From the NCBI RefSeq assembly GCF_001507535.1, contig NZ_LQBN01000004.1, forward strand, positions 186,001 to 250,000: a DNA stretch of 64,000 bases, in the 5' to 3' direction. The notes under the pieces are model-generated. The model was given only the letters and a program-made list of their open reading frames with translations. It ran no database searches and was not told the origin of the DNA. The position numbers were made by a program, and so were the translations under genes. Origin of the DNA: Thiomicrospira sp. WB1. GTDB taxonomy: Bacteria; Pseudomonadota; Gammaproteobacteria; Thiomicrospirales; Thiomicrospiraceae. Position 1 is the first letter of the stretch. Each line of letters begins with the position of its first letter. Of this stretch, positions 38,675-47,343 are shown in pieces.

Positions 38675-40878
38675 CCCATTTTTTCCAGTTTGGCAAACCC
38701 GGCGACCAGCCATTTGCTGCCCGCGTGTTTAAACTGAACCTGCACTCGGGCATGCGCCCCAGCGCCCTCGGTAGCGGTCACCATGCCTTCCCCGAATTTG
38801 GTGTGAAACACGATTTCACCGATCTGATAGTCGGTTTGGTTGATCTGCCCACCCGGCGGCACCACGGCCCGCCCATAGGCCTGAGTCTGTCCCTGAACAC
38901 GAACGGTTTGCACACAGTCCTGCGGCAGCTCGTGAATGAAGCGTGACGGTTGCGGAAAAATTTCGCGCCCATGCAGGCGTCGACGACTGGCATGGGTGAT
39001 CACCAGCTGTTTTTCGGCGCGCGTGATGCCCACATAGGCCAGTCGGCGCTCTTCTTCCATGCGGTTCGGGTCTTCCTGCGCCGACTGGCCGGGAAACAAG
39101 CCCTCTTCCAGCCCCACAATACATACCAGCGGAAACTCCAGTCCTTTGGCCGAATGCAGGGTCATCAACTGCACCGAAGACTCCCAGCGGTCAGCCTGCT
39201 GATCCCCCGCTTCCAGCGCCGCTTTGGCCAGAAATTCGGCCAGCGGGCTCTCATAAGCCGTCGTACCCTCATTGCTGCCGGCGGCCATGGCTTCGGTGAG
39301 CGCATCCACCTGCTGATCCGGGGTGAACTCCGACACCGCATTCACCAGCTCATCCAGGTTTTCCACCCGGCTTTGGCCCTGCTCAGAACGGTCCTTTTCA
39401 AAATGCGCCTGCAACCCCGAGCGCGACACCACCTGAATCACCTGATCCGTCAGGGACTGGTCGCGCAGGGTTTCATCCAGTTGATCGATCAAACTCAAAA
39501 ACCCCTGCACCGAGGTTTTGGCCCGGGCTGTCAACCCGGTCTGCACCAGGGCCTGAGCGGCCTGCCACAAAGACTGCTGTTCCACCCGGGCGGTTTCCCG
39601 GATTTGGTCCGCGGTTTTGGCGCCAATCCCTCGCGGCGGATGGTTATAAACCCGCTCAAAGGCGGCATCATCATCGCGATTGACCAGTAAACGCAAATAG
39701 GCCAGCACATCCTTGACCTCGGCGCGGTCATAGAAGCGCAACCCGCCATAAACCCGATAAGGAATTTGCGCCTGCAACAGCGCCTGCTCCAGCAGACGCG
39801 ATTGCGCATTGGAACGATACAGCACCGCCACCTCGGCGCGACTGCCGCCCTGCTCGCACCAGTCTTTGACCTGTTGCACCACATACTCGGCTTCGTCGTA
39901 GTCATTAAATGCTTCGTAGACTCGTATCGGCTCGCCCTCCTCGCCACTGCTCCAGAGGTTTTTGCCCATGCGCTCACTGTTGTGCGTGATCAGCCCGTTA
40001 GCGGCCTTCAAAATGGTGTTGGTCGAGCGATAATTCTGCTCCAGACGCACTGTCTGCACCTCGGAAAAATCCTGATCGAACTGGCGGATGTTTTCCACAC
40101 GCGCCCCGCGCCAGCCATAGATCGACTGATCGTCATCGCCGACAATAAACAACTTGCCCGTGGCACCGGCCAGCACCCGTAACCAGGCATACTGCAAGGC
40201 ATTCGTGTCCTGAAACTCGTCCACCAGAATGGTGCTGTATCGCGCCTGATAATGCGCCAGCAGCGTTGGGTTTTTCAGCCATAGCTCATGCGCACGCAGC
40301 AACAGCTCGGCAAAATCCACCAGGCCTGCCCGCTGACACTGGGTTTCATACGCCTCATACACTTTAAGCATGGTCTGCATGATCGGGTTGTGACCCGGAT
40401 CGATATTATGCGGGCGCCGGGCCTCTTCCTTTTCACCGTTGATAAAACTCTGCACCTGACGCACCGGCCACTGAGTTTCATCCAGTTCCAGTGCTTTGAG
40501 CAGGCGTTTGATCACCCGTTTCTGATCGTCGGCATCCAGAATCTGAAAGCTCTGCGGCAACCCGGCTTCGCGGTAGTGCTGGCGCAACAGACGATAGGCA
40601 ATCCCGTGAAAGGTGCCCATGGTCAGGCCACCCGCGCGCTGACCGACCAGGGCTTCCACGCGGCCGCGCATTTCCGCCGCCGCCTTGTTGGTAAAGGTCA
40701 CGGCCAGGATATTATAGGGAGCCGTGCCCATCACCTCGATCAACCAGGCAATGCGATGCACCAGCACCCGGGTTTTGCCCGAACCGGCGCCCGCCAGCAC
40801 CAGCGCATGCTGGTGCTCCAGGGTCACGGCCTGACGCTGGGCATCATTCAAATCATCAATCAGGTGGGAAACATCCAT
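38671..40878 (-). CDS. uvrD: DNA helicase II
   Basis: Superfamily 1 helicase for nucleotide excision and mismatch repair. The 735-residue protein has all SF1 motifs: LAGAGSGKTRVL, VTFTNKAAAEM, VDEFQDTN, GDDDQSIYGWRGA, LEQNYRST, LMTLHSAKGLEF and YVGITRAEK. The C-terminal end (FGEGMVTATEG) is the UvrD-type tail. A one-sided AGGCCT copy lies inside. The gene for an orphan ABC ATPase overlaps its stop. Confidence 0.96.
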   Translation of the reverse strand: MDVSHLIDDLNDAQRQAVTLEHQHALVLAGAGSGKTRVLVHRIAWLIEVMGTAPYNILAVTFTNKAAAEMRGRVEALVGQRAGGLTMGTFHGIAYRLLRQHYREAGLPQSFQILDADDQKRVIKRLLKALELDETQWPVRQVQSFINGEKEEARRPHNIDPGHNPIMQTMLKVYEAYETQCQRAGLVDFAELLLRAHELWLKNPTLLAHYQARYSTILVDEFQDTNALQYAWLRVLAGATGKLFIVGDDDQSIYGWRGARVENIRQFDQDFSEVQTVRLEQNYRSTNTILKAANGLITHNSERMGKNLWSSGEEGEPIRVYEAFNDYDEAEYVVQQVKDWCEQGGSRAEVAVLYRSNAQSRLLEQALLQAQIPYRVYGGLRFYDRAEVKDVLAYLRLLVNRDDDAAFERVYNHPPRGIGAKTADQIRETARVEQQSLWQAAQALVQTGLTARAKTSVQGFLSLIDQLDETLRDQSLTDQVIQVVSRSGLQAHFEKDRSEQGQSRVENLDELVNAVSEFTPDQQVDALTEAMAAGSNEGTTAYESPLAEFLAKAALEAGDQQADRWESSVQLMTLHSAKGLEFPLVCIVGLEEGLFPGQSAQEDPNRMEEERRLAYVGITRAEKQLVITHASRRRLHGREIFPQPSRFIHELPQDCVQTVRVQGQTQAYGRAVVPPGGQINQTDYQIGEIVFHTKFGEGMVTATEGAGAHARVQVQFKHAGSKWLVAGFAKLEKMG
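40319..40328. repeat. One-sided ACCAGGCCTG copy in uvrD
   Basis: On the minus strand it is read as Ala-Gly-Leu-Val. Confidence 0.55.
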
Positions 40879-41087
40879 AGCGGCACGTCGATCCAGTTCG
40901 CAGGTTGATCAGAGTAATTTAAAAACGCATATCCTATCCCATTTTACAGAGAGAAACGACCCGACATGGTGCCGACACCCCGGGCCAAGTGCAGGCGCGA
41001 CTCCGGCTTGAAAAGCGGGATTGGCCTGCATTTTGACCCGATCAACTGGTTTTTTGAGCAAAAACACCAAAATTTATTGCTCGATCC

Positions 41088-41116
41088 TTGCAAAAGCCAA
41101 TCAAAGTCAGTAAATT
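41088..41116 (+). promoter_or_regulatory. Predicted trxA promoter
   Basis: TTGCAA and TAAATT are separated by 17 bp, about 320 bp before the trxA start. Confidence 0.5.
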
Positions 41117-41143
41117 AGGTCAATCAGTTTTGTAATTTCGATG

Positions 41144-41185
41144 CATTGCGACATGAAAACGGAACACAAACCGTCTTTCGCAATG
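41144..41185 (+). other. Nested hairpin in the trxA leader
   Basis: The outer stem CATTGCGA (41144-41151) pairs with TCGCAATG (41178-41185). The inner stem ACGG (41159-41162) pairs with CCGT (41171-41174). Confidence 0.45.
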
Positions 41186-41435
41186 TCTCAATCGGATCCG
41201 GGTCTTGAAATGATCCGGTGGGGCGTCATAAAACATTCACGCCACACCCGACGATCAGACGTACAATCGGGTCCATTACAACGAACCTTTTAAACAGACA
41301 TCCGGTCATCAATTGCATCCGCGATTGAGTCACATGGCCCTGTATCGCTGCCCGCTTTCCCTGACGAACCCATCACAAACATCGCCTGGCGATGCGGGCT
41401 GCAGCAGGCCAGGAAGACACCAAGGAGCTTCAGTT

Positions 41436-41762
41436 ATGAATGAAAAAATTATTGCTACATCCGATGCCAACTTCGAAAGCGAAGTGCTGCAATCCGACCT
41501 GCCTGTACTGGTTGATTTCTGGGCGGAATGGTGTGGTCCCTGCAAAATGATCGCCCCGATTCTGGACGAAATCGCCAATGAATACGACGGCAAGGTCAAA
41601 ATCGCCAAACTGAACATTGATGAGAACCCGGCCACGCCACCAAAATACGGCGTTCGCGGCATCCCAACGCTGGTTCTGTTCAAAAACGGTGAAGTGGATT
41701 CCACTCAGGTCGGCGCCCTGTCCAAGTCACAGCTGAGCACGTTCCTGAACGACAACCTGTAA
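41436..41762 (+). CDS. trxA: Thioredoxin
   Basis: A 108-residue cytoplasmic thioredoxin with the active site WCGPC (32-36) and the cis-proline in GIRG-type [14 protein letters not shown] lies nine bases before the ATG at 41436; the frame is open upstream but those residues are not thioredoxin. It precedes rho, the same order as in Escherichia coli. A long structured leader precedes the gene. Confidence 0.96.
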   Translation: MNEKIIATSDANFESEVLQSDLPVLVDFWAEWCGPCKMIAPILDEIANEYDGKVKIAKLNIDENPATPPKYGVRGIPTLVLFKNGEVDSTQVGALSKSQLSTFLNDNL

Positions 41763-41794
41763 TCCAGGCTTCGGCTCTCCCTTTAGGGATGAGC

Positions 41795-41896
41795 CATCAC
41801 AACCCGTCACTGACGTATCCCGCCATCGTGGCACCTTTCCGATTCGCCCGAATCACAATTCTGACAAACGATTCCAACAACCAAACCAAAAAACCT
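41795..41896 (+). promoter_or_regulatory. C-rich, G-poor rho leader (possible rut site)
   Basis: The trxA-rho gap is rich in C and A, poor in G and has no strong hairpin, the composition Rho binds. Autogenous control of rho by early termination is known in Escherichia coli. An in-frame ATG at 41789 would extend Rho by 36 residues but lacks homology. Confidence 0.4.
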
Positions 41897-43156
41897 ATGA
41901 ACCTAAACGATTTAAAAAAAATGTCAGCGGCCGCGCTGATTGATCTGGCTGCAGAAAAGGGGCTGGAAAACCTGGCCCGTCTGCGCAAGCAGGACATTAT
42001 CTTTGCCATTTTGAAAGCCCATGCCAAAAGCGGCGAGGACATTTACGGCGAGGGCGTGCTGGAAATTCTGCCCGATGGCTTTGGCTTTCTTCGCTCCGAC
42101 GACGGCTCTTACCTGGCCGGGCCGGATGATCTCTACGTTTCGCCCAGTCAGATCCGTCGATTCGGTCTGCGAAAAGGCGACACCATTCAAGGCAAAATTC
42201 GCCCGCCCAAAGACAGCGAACGCTATTTTGCGCTGCTGAAAGTCGAAAAAATTAACTTTGAATCGCCCGAAGTGGCCCGCAAAAAAATTGCCTTTGAAAA
42301 CCTGACGCCATTGCACGCCGACGACCGGCTGATCATGGAAACGGGCAACGGCAGCACCGAAGACATCACCACCCGGATCATTGACATCGCCTCGCCGTTC
42401 GGTAAAGGTCAGCGTGGCCTGATCGTGGCACCCCCCAAATCCGGTAAGACGGTGATTCTGCAGCAGATCGCCCAATCGATTGCCGAGAACCACCCCGACG
42501 CCTACCTCATTGTGCTGTTGATCGATGAGCGTCCGGAAGAAGTCACCGAAATGCAACGCACCGTGAAAGGCGAGGTGATCTCCTCCACCTTTGATGAACC
42601 GGCCCAGCGTCATGTGCAGGTCGCCGAAATGGTGATTGAAAAAGCCAAACGCTTGGTGGAGCACAAAAAAGACGTCATCATTCTGCTCGATTCCATAACG
42701 CGCCTGGCACGTGCCTACAATACCGTCGTGCCCGCCTCGGGCAAAATCCTGACCGGGGGCGTGGATGCCAATGCACTGCATCGCCCCAAGCGTTTCTTCG
42801 GTGCCGCCCGTAACATCGAAGAAGGCGGGTCTTTGACCATCATCGCCACCGCATTGGTCGACACCGGCTCCAAAATGGACGAAGTCATCTTTGAAGAATT
42901 CAAAGGCACCGGTAACATGGAGCTGCACCTGTCGCGCAGCATTGCGGAAAAACGCATCTTCCCGGCCATCAACATTGAGAAATCCGGCACGCGCAAGGAT
43001 GAGTTGCTGACCACACCGGAAGAGCACCAGAACATCTGGATTCTGCGTCGCTTCCTCCAGGGCATGAACAACGAGGTGGAAGCCATTGAAACGCTGATTG
43101 ATCAGATGAAGGTCACCAAAACCAACCAGGACCTGTTCAATGCCATGAAGCGCTAA
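41897..43156 (+). CDS. rho: Transcription termination factor Rho
   Basis: Hexameric RNA helicase that ends transcription. The ATG at 41897 gives 419 residues, the family length, starting [14 protein letters not shown]. Order: N-terminal helical and cold-shock RNA-binding domain ([16 protein letters not shown]), Walker [23 protein letters not shown], the Walker B and Q-loop region, and the R-loop near [20 protein letters not shown]. No ribosome binding site is evident upstream. Confidence 0.97.
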   Translation: MNLNDLKKMSAAALIDLAAEKGLENLARLRKQDIIFAILKAHAKSGEDIYGEGVLEILPDGFGFLRSDDGSYLAGPDDLYVSPSQIRRFGLRKGDTIQGKIRPPKDSERYFALLKVEKINFESPEVARKKIAFENLTPLHADDRLIMETGNGSTEDITTRIIDIASPFGKGQRGLIVAPPKSGKTVILQQIAQSIAENHPDAYLIVLLIDERPEEVTEMQRTVKGEVISSTFDEPAQRHVQVAEMVIEKAKRLVEHKKDVIILLDSITRLARAYNTVVPASGKILTGGVDANALHRPKRFFGAARNIEEGGSLTIIATALVDTGSKMDEVIFEEFKGTGNMELHLSRSIAEKRIFPAINIEKSGTRKDELLTTPEEHQNIWILRRFLQGMNNEVEAIETLIDQMKVTKTNQDLFNAMKR

Positions 43157-43201
43157 TTCAGCGCATTTAACGGAAGCGTTTGAAAAATTTGAACTTTGGC
43201 C

Positions 43202-43229
43202 TTGCAATTGGGCCAAAAGCTTCTATAAT
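43202..43229 (+). promoter_or_regulatory. Predicted rpmE promoter
   Basis: TTGCAA and TATAAT are separated by 16 bp. The -35 lies in the loop of a 7-bp inverted repeat (TTTGGCC at 43195-43201, GGCCAAA at 43211-43217). Confidence 0.65.
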
Positions 43230-43304
43230 TTCGCTTTCTTTTTTGAAACCGCTGAATTCTGGCAACCGTTTCGGAATCAGCCCAAATATAAATGGACCGT
43301 CATT

Positions 43305-43556
43305 ATGAAAACAGGCATTCATCCAGACTACAACGAAGTCGTTTTCCAGGATATTTCGACGGGTGAAACCTTTCTGACACGCTCAACACTGGAAAAAACT
43401 TCCGGTGAAACCATTGAGTTGGACGGCAAAGAGTACCCTCTGGTACGTATCGAAGTGTCCAGTGCCTCTCACCCGTTCTTTACCGGTAAGCAGACGCTGG
43501 TCGATACCGAAGGGCGTGTTGAAAAATTCCGTCAGAAATACGGATTGCGCAAGTAA
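43305..43556 (+). CDS. rpmE2: 50S ribosomal protein L31, type B (zinc-free form)
   Basis: An 83-residue ribosomal protein. It starts [12 protein letters not shown], has [11 protein letters not shown] and [11 protein letters not shown], and lacks the CxxC zinc ribbon of the ordinary L31. In organisms with both forms the type B gene is switched on by zinc shortage; whether a zinc-binding paralogue exists elsewhere cannot be told. No Zur-type box is clear at the promoter. A strong terminator follows. Confidence 0.95.
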   Translation: MKTGIHPDYNEVVFQDISTGETFLTRSTLEKTSGETIELDGKEYPLVRIEVSSASHPFFTGKQTLVDTEGRVEKFRQKYGLRK

Positions 43557-43603
43557 GCTCAATTTACGGGATTGCCCATCACCCCGGCAATCCACGCTCA
43601 GTC

Positions 43604-43628
43604 AAAAAGGCCTTACGGGCCTTTTTTT
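43604..43628 (+). terminator. Intrinsic terminator after rpmE
   Basis: A 9-bp stem (five A plus GGCC with its complement) around a 5-nt loop, followed by T. Confidence 0.85.
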
Positions 43629-43652
43629 ATGTCCGAAACGCGACCGCTCAGA

Positions 43653-43671
43653 GTGGCAAAAAGATTGCCAC
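43653..43671. promoter_or_regulatory. Inverted repeat at the nuclease promoter
   Basis: GTGGCAA-AAAGA-TTGCCAC, a perfect 7-bp inverted repeat. Its right arm contains the predicted -35, so it is a candidate operator. Confidence 0.45.
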
Positions 43672-43693
43672 CGCCTCCCGGGTCGCTTACACT
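43665..43693 (+). promoter_or_regulatory. Predicted promoter of the exported nuclease gene
   Basis: TTGCCA and TACACT are separated by 17 bp. The start codon at 43701 is only 7 bp after the -10, which predicts a leaderless message. Confidence 0.5.
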
Positions 43694-43700
43694 TGCAGCT

Positions 43701-44513
43701 ATGAACCTAGCACGTTTCTTTCTTATTGGTCTGATATGGCTCAGCGGATGGACCTCTGTCCAGGCCGACGATTGTGCGCCTGTCAACATTGACGGTTGGA
43801 CCCAGGCCAGTTTTGCCCTGAGCGGAGATCGCATCATCGTCAACAATCAGCCCTTGAAGCTGATCGGGGTGCAGGCCCCTCAGGCCGAGAAGAAAACCAA
43901 ACTCAACACCAATGCACAGCCACTGGCTCAAGCTTCCCAAGACGCATTAAACCGCTTGCTTGCCAACCATGATATGCAGGTCGGCATTGAATATGACCAA
44001 CGCCGGGCGGACGAATTCGGCACCGCTGAAGCCCATGTGTTCATCAAGGAAAACGGGCAGATCCTCAGTCTGCAAAAAGCGCTGCTTGAAACCGGTCTGG
44101 CCCTGGCCAAAACCGAAACACCCAACCTGACCCATCAACGCTGTTATTATCAGGCCGAACAGTCAGCCCGTCAGCGCACTGTCGGCCTGTGGCGCCTGGC
44201 AAAAGAGCGTCCGGACCTGCGCTACCCCATCGCCCCCTCCAGCGAAATCACCACGGCCAACGAAGGGTTCCATATCTTCAAAGGCAAGATACTAAAGGTC
44301 GAGCGCAGCAGCAAAAACTACATCCTCAACATGGACACCACCGGTCTGCGCATCCGCAAGAAAGACTGGAAGCATTTTGACTACGACCGTCTCCAGGCTC
44401 TTGAGGGCCAGGTCGTCGAGGCCCGTGGTTATGGTTTTCTCTATGATCGCGCCATGTATGTCAAAATCCACGCTCCCTTCGCCATTGACCGCCTCAATCC
44501 GGCGCTGAAATAG
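43701..44513 (+). CDS. Exported thermonuclease-like (SNase) protein
   Basis: A 270-residue protein with a signal peptide (about 1-22, ending VQA) and a staphylococcal-nuclease-like OB domain (about 30-175: LKLIGVQAP, QDALNRLLANHDMQVGIE, ALLETGLALAK). The catalytic Arg and Asp/Glu of SNase are not clearly conserved, so activity is uncertain. A second OB-like part follows (ILKVERSSKNYILNM). The ATG at 43701 has no ribosome binding site, and the promoter sits immediately upstream. Confidence 0.82.
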   Translation: MNLARFFLIGLIWLSGWTSVQADDCAPVNIDGWTQASFALSGDRIIVNNQPLKLIGVQAPQAEKKTKLNTNAQPLAQASQDALNRLLANHDMQVGIEYDQRRADEFGTAEAHVFIKENGQILSLQKALLETGLALAKTETPNLTHQRCYYQAEQSARQRTVGLWRLAKERPDLRYPIAPSSEITTANEGFHIFKGKILKVERSSKNYILNMDTTGLRIRKKDWKHFDYDRLQALEGQVVEARGYGFLYDRAMYVKIHAPFAIDRLNPALK

Positions 44514-44595
44514 CCTGAAACGTAGAATCTCCCACTTTTGACCCACACACGTTAAAATACCCGAATTCAATTGATCTGGACACAAAGGAAAGAGT

Positions 44596-45657
44596 ATGAC
44601 CGCCTTGCAGAATGACCGTTTTCTTCGAGCCCTGCAGCGCCAGCCTGTGGATCGCACACCTGTTTGGATGATGCGCCAGGCCGGACGCTATTTGCCTGAA
44701 TATCGGGCCACGCGCAAGGAAGCCGGTTCCTTTATGGATTTGTGTCGCAACAAAGAACTGGCCTGTGAAGTCACTTTGCAGCCGCTGGAGCGTTACGAGC
44801 TGGATGCGGCCATTCTGTTTTCCGACATTCTGACCATCCCGGATGCGATGGGTCTGCAACTGCGTTTTGCCCCAGGCGAAGGCCCCATTTTTGACAAGCC
44901 GATTCGTACCGAAGCCGAGGCCAAAAAACTGTTTGTGCCGGACATGGCCTCGGAACTGGGCTATGTGATGGATGCGGTCAGCACCATCCGCAAGGCGCTG
45001 AACGGTCGCGTGCCCTTGATCGGTTTTTCCGGTTCTCCCTGGACGCTCGCCACCTACATGGTCGAAGGCGGTTCCAGCAAAACGTTTTCGCAGATCAAAG
45101 CCATGCTCTATGATCAGCCCCAGACCCTGCACCACATTCTGGGCGTTCTGGCCGACTCAGTGACCGCTTACCTCAACGCCCAGATTGAAGCCGGGGCTCA
45201 GGCAGTTCAGATTTTCGACACCTGGGGCGGTGTGCTGACCCCGCGTGATTACGAAGCCTTTTCGCTGCAATACATGGCGCGCATTGTTGACGGCTTAATC
45301 CGTGAAAAAGACGGGCAGAAAATCCCGGTGATTCTGTTCACCAAAGGGGGCGGTCAATGGCTGGAAAAGATGGCCGACACCGGTTGCGATGCGCTGGGAC
45401 TGGACTGGACCACGGATCTGGACGACGCACGCGCCCGCGTGGGTGACAAGGTCGCGCTTCAGGGCAATATGGATCCTTCTGTGCTGTATGCCTCGCCTGA
45501 GCGCATTCGTGAAGAGGTCGCGACAATTCTGGCCAAATTTGGCCAGGGCAATGGCCATGTGTTCAATCTGGGGCACGGCATCCATCCGGAAATTGACCCA
45601 GCTCATGCCGGTGCCTTCATCAAAGCCGTGACCGAACTGAGCCCGGCCTATCACTGA
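44596..45657 (+). CDS. hemE: Uroporphyrinogen decarboxylase
   Basis: Converts uroporphyrinogen III to coproporphyrinogen III, in the cytoplasm. The 353-residue protein has [15 protein letters not shown] with the substrate-binding arginines, [12 protein letters not shown] with the catalytic aspartate, [13 protein letters not shown] and [14 protein letters not shown] precedes the ATG. It is the last gene before the long AGGCCT palindrome. Other haem genes are at hemB and hemCDXY. Confidence 0.97.
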   Translation: MTALQNDRFLRALQRQPVDRTPVWMMRQAGRYLPEYRATRKEAGSFMDLCRNKELACEVTLQPLERYELDAAILFSDILTIPDAMGLQLRFAPGEGPIFDKPIRTEAEAKKLFVPDMASELGYVMDAVSTIRKALNGRVPLIGFSGSPWTLATYMVEGGSSKTFSQIKAMLYDQPQTLHHILGVLADSVTAYLNAQIEAGAQAVQIFDTWGGVLTPRDYEAFSLQYMARIVDGLIREKDGQKIPVILFTKGGGQWLEKMADTGCDALGLDWTTDLDDARARVGDKVALQGNMDPSVLYASPERIREEVATILAKFGQGNGHVFNLGHGIHPEIDPAHAGAFIKAVTELSPAYH

Positions 45658-45690
45658 AACACTTATTTTGGGCGCTGTGCCGGGCGCCCG

Positions 45691-45726
45691 GGTTCACTTT
45701 TTACCAGGCCTGGTAAAAAGTGAACC
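45691..45726. terminator. 36-bp perfect palindrome with AGGCCT core
   Basis: Eighteen bases each side of 45708/45709 are perfectly complementary: GGTTCAC, five T, ACCAGG and the reverse complement. It lies between hemE and the convergent EAL-like/HDOD gene, whose stop is 3 bp away, and can form a very long hairpin on either transcript. Confidence 0.8.
45703..45714. repeat. ACCAGGCCTGGT palindrome at the hemE end
   Basis: Full copy at the centre of the 36-bp palindrome. Confidence 0.85.
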
Positions 45727-45729
45727 TAT

Positions 45730-46947
45730 TTATCCTATCTGTTTCTCTGCCAGCGTCATGACGTCATTGGCATACGCCATGGCTTCCAGATAACTCTGAC
45801 TCAGCCACCTTGGGGCCAAATCAGCCGGACGATCAAAATCAATCTGTCCCTGTTCAATCGCCAGTGCCGCTTTCAACGTTTTACCCGGTTCACCTTCAAA
45901 ATCAATCAACGCCAACATCACCCGGTCATCCAGATTAAGATGGATCAAGACCGATGACAATTCCTGATCCATCATGGCATCCAGGACAGAAAAAAGCCCG
46001 ATGGTAAAATAAGTTTCCGGGGCCAGATCCTGCACACGTCGGCCGATCATTTCACAGAAATGCGCCCGGATCAGCGCTGTCCGCATCAGTTCCGGTGGCT
46101 TGTCGTCCATCTGTGTCATGGCCAGCAGACTGACCCAGCTTTGCAATCGGTTCAAACCAAACTGAAGGACCGCCTGATGAATGGATTCAATCTTGTGAGG
46201 GGAGGTATTACTGGCCAGGCGCATGATTTTATGGCTTAAGCTCACATCCTGACTGATCAGAGCCGACAAATCCTGAAGCGCCACGTCCGGGTCATTCACT
46301 TTCGCCAGTAGCTGAACCAGGGTTAATTTATTGGCGGACAGGGACTTGCCCTGAACGATCTGTGGTTTGGCAAAAAAATAGCCCTGGAAGAAATCAAAAC
46401 CCAATTTCTGACAGAATTCAAACTGCTGCCGAGTCTCCACCTTTTCTGCCAGCAACCGAACGCCCTGCGCCTTTAAACGCGCACAATGCGTCTCTAGCTG
46501 CTTGGGGCCGACCTGCATAATATCGACCTTGATGATATCAGCAAACGCTTCCAGTTCGGCCAGCTCCGGATTGAAAACATAATCATCCAGCGCAACTCGA
46601 TACCCATGGGCCCGCAAACCACGCAGCGAATCCAGCAAAGCCGGCGACACCGGCGCATCTTCCAGCACCTCAATCACCACCTGGTCTTTCGGAAAGAAAG
46701 GGCGGTTCTTCTGGGTCAACAATCCTTCGGTCAGGTTAATAAAGGCATGATGCGAACCGACCACTTCTTTGAGCCCGAGTTCACCGAATAAATTCACCAT
46801 GACCTGGGCCGAGGCCGCATCCGCCTGCGAAAAGTCCGCCTGCGTGCTGCTTTCGGCTGCGCGAAATAACAACTCGAACCCATAAAGGGAATGATCGGCG
46901 CGAAAGATGGGCTGGCGCCCCAGAAAAATATCAGTCAGCTCGGACAT
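45730..46947 (-). CDS. EAL-like and HDOD signalling protein (YuxH-type)
   Basis: A 405-residue cytoplasmic protein. The N-terminal ~200 residues have the EAL fold, but the catalytic residues are changed: the EAL triad reads ELL (YGFELLF) and the DDFGTG loop reads DDYVFN, so c-di-GMP hydrolysis is unlikely. The C-terminal ~200 residues form an HDOD domain (ISQDVSLSHKIMRLAS, AVLQFGLNRLQSWVSLLA). Such proteins relay signals by binding partners. The ATG at 46947 is preferred over an upstream TTG; no ribosome binding site is clear. Confidence 0.88.
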   Translation of the reverse strand: MSELTDIFLGRQPIFRADHSLYGFELLFRAAESSTQADFSQADAASAQVMVNLFGELGLKEVVGSHHAFINLTEGLLTQKNRPFFPKDQVVIEVLEDAPVSPALLDSLRGLRAHGYRVALDDYVFNPELAELEAFADIIKVDIMQVGPKQLETHCARLKAQGVRLLAEKVETRQQFEFCQKLGFDFFQGYFFAKPQIVQGKSLSANKLTLVQLLAKVNDPDVALQDLSALISQDVSLSHKIMRLASNTSPHKIESIHQAVLQFGLNRLQSWVSLLAMTQMDDKPPELMRTALIRAHFCEMIGRRVQDLAPETYFTIGLFSVLDAMMDQELSSVLIHLNLDDRVMLALIDFEGEPGKTLKAALAIEQGQIDFDRPADLAPRWLSQSYLEAMAYANDVMTLAEKQIG

Positions 46948-46979
46948 AAGCGTAGAAATAAGCAACAAAAAAGGAAATC

Positions 46980-46985
46980 ATTATA
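46980..46985 (-). promoter_or_regulatory. -10 element for the EAL-like/HDOD gene
   Basis: TATAAT on the minus strand. An overlapping TATAAT is also present on the plus strand (46984-46989). Neither has a good -35 at 16-18 bp. Confidence 0.35.
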
Positions 46986-47014
46986 TAATTCTACGCTTTT
47001 TCAAGGAGGTAGCC

Positions 47015-47089
47015 GTGAAATTTTTCTATCTGACGGATAGAAAAACTAATAACAGACCACACGGCTTGATGGGTTACTCAGGCTGGTAG
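47015..47089 (+). CDS. Possible 24-residue small protein
   Basis: A GTG at 47015 is preceded at 5 bp by a perfect AAGGAGG and, further up, by a plus-strand TATAAT. The 24-residue product is basic with aromatics at both ends ([13 protein letters not shown]). An inverted repeat (47021-47045) lies at its start. It runs against both neighbours and its last 16 bases overlap the yggX end. The signal could also be chance, as no second evidence exists. Confidence 0.3.
   Translation: MKFFYLTDRKTNNRPHGLMGYSGW
47021..47045. other. 10-bp perfect inverted repeat, AT-rich
   Basis: TTTTTCTATC pairs with GATAGAAAAA around TGACG. It lies after the yggX stop (minus strand), where it may act as a weak terminator, and in the start of the possible small gene. 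Confidence 0.5.
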
Positions 47090-47343
47090 GCATCCGGCAG
47101 TTCAACGTCTTCATCCCCAAACAGAAATTTTTGCATTTCTTCCCGCAAAAACGCCTGGGCCTTGGGATCCAGACTCGACAGACGGTATTCATTAATCAGA
47201 ATGGTCTGGTGGCTTAACCACTGCTTCCAGGCCTCTTTGGAAACCTGTTCAAATATCTTTTCGCCCAGTTCACCCGGAAAGGGTGGAAAATCCAGCCCAT
47301 CCAGCTCTTCTCCCAGCTTGGCACACTGTACGGTTCTAGACAT
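47074..47343 (-). CDS. yggX: Probable Fe(2+)-trafficking protein
   Basis: An 89-residue protein of the YggX family, which protects iron-sulfur clusters from oxidative damage. It has [19 protein letters not shown] with the conserved cysteine, and [14 protein letters not shown]. It overlaps the mutY stop by 8 bp, the classical mutY-yggX arrangement; MutY itself carries a 4Fe-4S cluster. Confidence 0.96.
   Translation of the reverse strand: MSRTVQCAKLGEELDGLDFPPFPGELGEKIFEQVSKEAWKQWLSHQTILINEYRLSSLDPKAQAFLREEMQKFLFGDEDVELPDAYQPE

Larger units (their letters stand above)
40879..41435 (+). other. 557-bp intergenic region between uvrD and trxA
   Basis: No gene is visible. The left third is the uvrD upstream region. 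A promoter at 41088-41116 faces trxA, leaving a leader of about 310 nt with three hairpins: 41144-41185, 41193-41217 and 41380-41394. Confidence 0.5.

Noticed and set aside
41924-43216. 430-codon minus-strand frame opposite rho
   Set aside because: Antisense of a highly conserved gene; a product of GC-biased codons.
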